From Bacteroidota bacterium (GTDB taxonomy: Bacteria; Bacteroidota; Bacteroidia; Chitinophagales; Chitinophagaceae): a stretch of DNA of 64,000 bases. A model generated the notes under the pieces. It was not told the origin of the DNA and did no database searches. It saw nothing but the letters and a program-made list of their open reading frames with translations. Below, piece by piece: positions 61,933-64,000 of the stretch (positions within the stretch are counted from its first letter, which is position 1; each line of letters begins with the position of its first letter). The position numbers and the translations under genes were made by a program. Location of the stretch: NCBI GenBank assembly GCA_023429825.1, contig JAEZDC010000114.1, forward strand, positions 4,763-68,762, given 5' to 3'.

Positions 61933-62075
61933 TCAACGTCCAGTACTTTACTGAACAACTCAACTTTCAACACCAGATCATCTGCAAAACTAATCTCCAG
62001 CTTTTCATTACAAAATTTTGTTTTCAACCTGTGCAAATCATGTTCAGTAATTCTTATTACATTTAGCTCATACAT
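61914..62075 (-). CDS. Possible small protein or gene remnant, 53 codons
   Basis: A 53-residue frame starting MYELNVIRITEHDLHRLKTK, with a beta-like continuation (KLEISFADDLVLKVELFSKV) and a tail coded by the dispersed repeat (EECDAT). It looks protein-like and is divergent from the permease gene. It could be a small real gene or the start of a longer gene cut off when the repeat arrived. No family recognised. Confidence 0.35.
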   Translation of the reverse strand: MYELNVIRITEHDLHRLKTKFCNEKLEISFADDLVLKVELFSKVLDVEECDAT

Positions 62076-62083
62076 AAACTCAT

Positions 62084-63421
62084 ATGCAGGGAAAACAAAA
62101 GATCAATCTCTTCAGCTTCACCATGATCGTTGTAGGATTGGTGATCGGTATGGGCATCTTCAGGGCCGCCGCCACCAGTGCAGCCTCAGCTATCGAACCT
62201 TCAGTATATTTTACAGCCTGGATATTAGGTGGAGTTGTTGCTCTATGCGGAGCACTCACCTATGCAGAGATAGGTAGTCGTTACCCGGTAACCGGTGGTT
62301 ACTATAAAGTGTTTTCATATGCGTACCATCCGAGTGTTGCATTCGCCATCAATTCTATTATCCTCATCAGCAATGCAGCAAGTTTAAGTGCAGTAGCCTT
62401 GATCGGTAGCGGATACATCGGAAAATTATTTCCGCAATTCATTTCTACAGATATTCATAAAGCTTTACTAAGCTGTGTAGCGATCATTATTTTTTACGGA
62501 ATCAACCTGATGGGTTTACGAATGAGTGCAAGAGCACAGAATATTCTTATGCTCATTAAGATCGCGATGATATTGGTACTTATCTCAGCTTTGATCTTTG
62601 GCATAGACCAGATCGGTTCAACGGCAGCAGCAACGGCTGCAGCAGAATCTGCGCCATCAATGAGTTGGATACAAAGCCTCGGACTTAGTTTGATCGCGGT
62701 TTCATTCACATATGGTGGTTACCAACAAACCATCAACTTCGGTAGTGAAGTTGATAATCCTCAAAAAAATATTCCACGAGGTATATTCTTCGGTATAGCC
62801 ATCATCATTTCTCTTTACTTACTGGTTAATCTCAGCTATTATAACATCGTTGGCTTTAATGACATGAAAGGTGAAAGAGAAATCGCTTTTGCAGTAATGA
62901 ACAAAGTGTTCGGACCAGATAGCGCCAAAATATTTTCGTTCTTCCTGTTCTTCGGTGTACTGGCATATGTAAATGCACTTTTGTTAAGCAATCCCCGAGT
63001 GATGTACGCAATGGGTGAAGAAGGATCATTGCCTAAGGTGTTTTCTTATCAGAACAAAAAGAATGTACTTACTGTTTCATTAACGGTTTTCGCAGCGCTA
63101 TGTATTGTGATCTTATTCTTCGCTCAAACTTTTGATGAAATATTAAGCTTCACCATTTTCCTCGATTGTTTTGGAATGATCGCAAGCAGCGCTACTATTT
63201 TCAAACTAAGAAAAGAAACAAAACATCTTGATAACACAGGCATCTATAAAATGAAATTATTTCCATTATTGCCTTTGATCTTTATAGCTGCATATAGTTT
63301 TGTAGGTATCAGCATTGCCATCGATACACCAAAAACTGCTTTGACGGGTGTGATCGTTTTAGCAGCATTTATGGTGATCTATTTTATATTCCACTCGAAA
63401 AAGAAAATCAATGTTCAATAA
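62084..63421 (+). CDS. APC-family amino acid permease
   Basis: A 445-residue inner-membrane transporter with about 12 helices. The first helix carries the APC signature VVGLVIGMGIFRAAATSA, followed by GALTYAEIGSRYPVTGG and, further on, TYGGYQQTINFGSEVDNP, typical of amino-acid/polyamine antiporters of the LAT type. Substrate unknown. The next gene overlaps its stop by 11 bp. Confidence 0.92.
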   Translation: MQGKQKINLFSFTMIVVGLVIGMGIFRAAATSAASAIEPSVYFTAWILGGVVALCGALTYAEIGSRYPVTGGYYKVFSYAYHPSVAFAINSIILISNAASLSAVALIGSGYIGKLFPQFISTDIHKALLSCVAIIIFYGINLMGLRMSARAQNILMLIKIAMILVLISALIFGIDQIGSTAAATAAAESAPSMSWIQSLGLSLIAVSFTYGGYQQTINFGSEVDNPQKNIPRGIFFGIAIIISLYLLVNLSYYNIVGFNDMKGEREIAFAVMNKVFGPDSAKIFSFFLFFGVLAYVNALLLSNPRVMYAMGEEGSLPKVFSYQNKKNVLTVSLTVFAALCIVILFFAQTFDEILSFTIFLDCFGMIASSATIFKLRKETKHLDNTGIYKMKLFPLLPLIFIAAYSFVGISIAIDTPKTALTGVIVLAAFMVIYFIFHSKKKINVQ

Positions 63422-63761
63422 GCTAAGAACGGTTGTTTATTATGTAAACGACATAAACGCAGCTAAGGAATGGTATAAACAAGTAACAGGGAAAGATCCT
63501 TATTATGACACTCCGTATTACGTGGGTTTCGACATAAATGGTTTTGAACTTGGATTGCATCCATCTGATGAACATACCCAGGCAGGCAATCATACTGCGA
63601 GTTATTGGGCGGTGGATGATATCCAGGCATCTTTCGAAAAACTGAAATCTCTCGGAGCGAAAGTAGCCCAGGAAATATCTGATGTAGGTGATGGGATCAA
63701 AGTGGCTACCCTGGAAGATCCTTTCGGCAACCACGTGGGTTTAATAAATGGCGCAAACTGA
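63411..63761 (+). CDS. VOC family (glyoxalase-like) protein
   Basis: A 116-residue protein with the vicinal-oxygen-chelate fold: paired beta-alpha-beta-beta-beta units beginning LRTVVYYVNDINAAKEWYKQ and ending ATLEDPFGNHVGLI, the latter with the usual metal-ligand region. No specific activity can be assigned. It overlaps the permease and the next gene by 11 and 1 bp, so the three form a likely operon. Confidence 0.9.
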   Translation: MFNKLRTVVYYVNDINAAKEWYKQVTGKDPYYDTPYYVGFDINGFELGLHPSDEHTQAGNHTASYWAVDDIQASFEKLKSLGAKVAQEISDVGDGIKVATLEDPFGNHVGLINGAN

Positions 63762-64000
63762 TGGATATTTCTTACATCATTAATGAATACGCAGAAGACC
63801 GGGAAGATTACTTCCGTGCTATTGCTCCGCCCATTATCCAAACCAGCAACTTCGCTTTTAAGACTGTTGATGACTTCAGAAAGAGCTTCGAAGATGAGTA
63901 TTCTACATGGCTATACAGTCGTGGTTTAAATCCTACTGTTGAGATATTAAGAAAAAAACTAGCTGCATTAGATGGTGCAGAAGATTGCCTTGTCTTTAAC
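63761..64000 (+). CDS. Cys/Met-metabolism PLP-dependent enzyme (partial)
   Basis: The first 80 residues of a trans-sulfuration-type enzyme, cut by the window end. It shows the family N-terminus: APPIIQTSNFAF, a tyrosine-arginine segment WLYSRGLNPTVEIL (the Tyr and Arg bind PLP phosphate in the partner subunit) and ALDGAEDCLVF. Cystathionine gamma-synthase/lyase or O-acetylhomoserine sulfhydrylase are all possible. Confidence 0.88.
   Translation, partial: MDISYIINEYAEDREDYFRAIAPPIIQTSNFAFKTVDDFRKSFEDEYSTWLYSRGLNPTVEILRKKLAALDGAEDCLVFN

Overview
The window looks like a chromosome segment of a Bacteroidota bacterium, most likely of the family Chitinophagaceae. The signs are TAnnTTTG-type -7 promoter boxes, few Shine-Dalgarno sequences, TonB-dependent receptors with a carboxypeptidase-like N-terminal domain, SLBB-type polysaccharide export proteins with an extra N-terminal helical region, Wzi-family capsule proteins, and a tRNA gene without an encoded CCA end. 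The family assignment is inference; no rRNA or marker search was possible.

Layout. 1-8.7 kb: an ECF sigma factor with a membrane-protein partner, a TonB-dependent receptor, sucD, a WbpD/WlbB-like sugar N-acetyltransferase and two tandem Wzi-like outer-membrane proteins. 8.7-13.1 kb: an accessory-looking stretch with a three-copy ~131 bp repeat, an 11-bp tandem repeat, a four-gene cassette (conserved hypothetical, DUF5675-type protein, two small holin-like membrane proteins), an XRE regulator and a 367-376 aa hypothetical protein. 13.15-14.15 kb (minus strand): an exosortase-family protein and a small membrane partner, divergent from the large locus that follows.

14.4-56.7 kb: about 42 kb of closely packed or overlapping plus-strand genes for surface polysaccharide. 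It has two modules, each opening with an SLBB/Wza-like exporter and a Wzz/GumC-like protein. Module 1 (14.4-38.9 kb) carries a pseudaminic-acid-type nonulosonate pathway (PseB, PseC, aldo/keto reductase, an SpsF/aminotransferase fusion, a WbpG-HisH-HisF acetamidino trio, PseG, two formyltransferase-fold proteins, PseI and a PseH-like gene broken by one in-frame TAG). A DUF4910-type peptidase, methyltransferase, flippase, sialyltransferase-like protein, polymerase, glycosyltransferase, GDP-mannose 3,5-epimerase and WbuB-like glycosyltransferase follow. GDP-fucose synthase lies at the junction. Module 2 (40-56.7 kb) has a methyltransferase, flippase, AsnB-like amidotransferase, four glycosyltransferases, a polymerase/ligase, a UDP-glucuronate 4-epimerase-like enzyme and RfbB-RfbC-RfbA, closed by a strong terminator. 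No initiating phosphoglycosyltransferase, tyrosine kinase, gmd or rfbD is visible, so each must lie elsewhere or be replaced.

56.8-64 kb: ordinary chromosomal genes: isopentenyl-diphosphate isomerase, tRNA-Arg(CCG), a small hypothetical gene, a beta-lactamase-fold protein that seems to lack its catalytic Ser/Lys, MarC, a BtuB-like receptor under a cobalamin riboswitch, an APC permease, a VOC protein and the start of a Cys/Met-metabolism PLP enzyme. A dispersed ~52-55 bp repeat with a fixed 23-bp internal spacer occurs three times (3.6, 59.0 and 61.9 kb).
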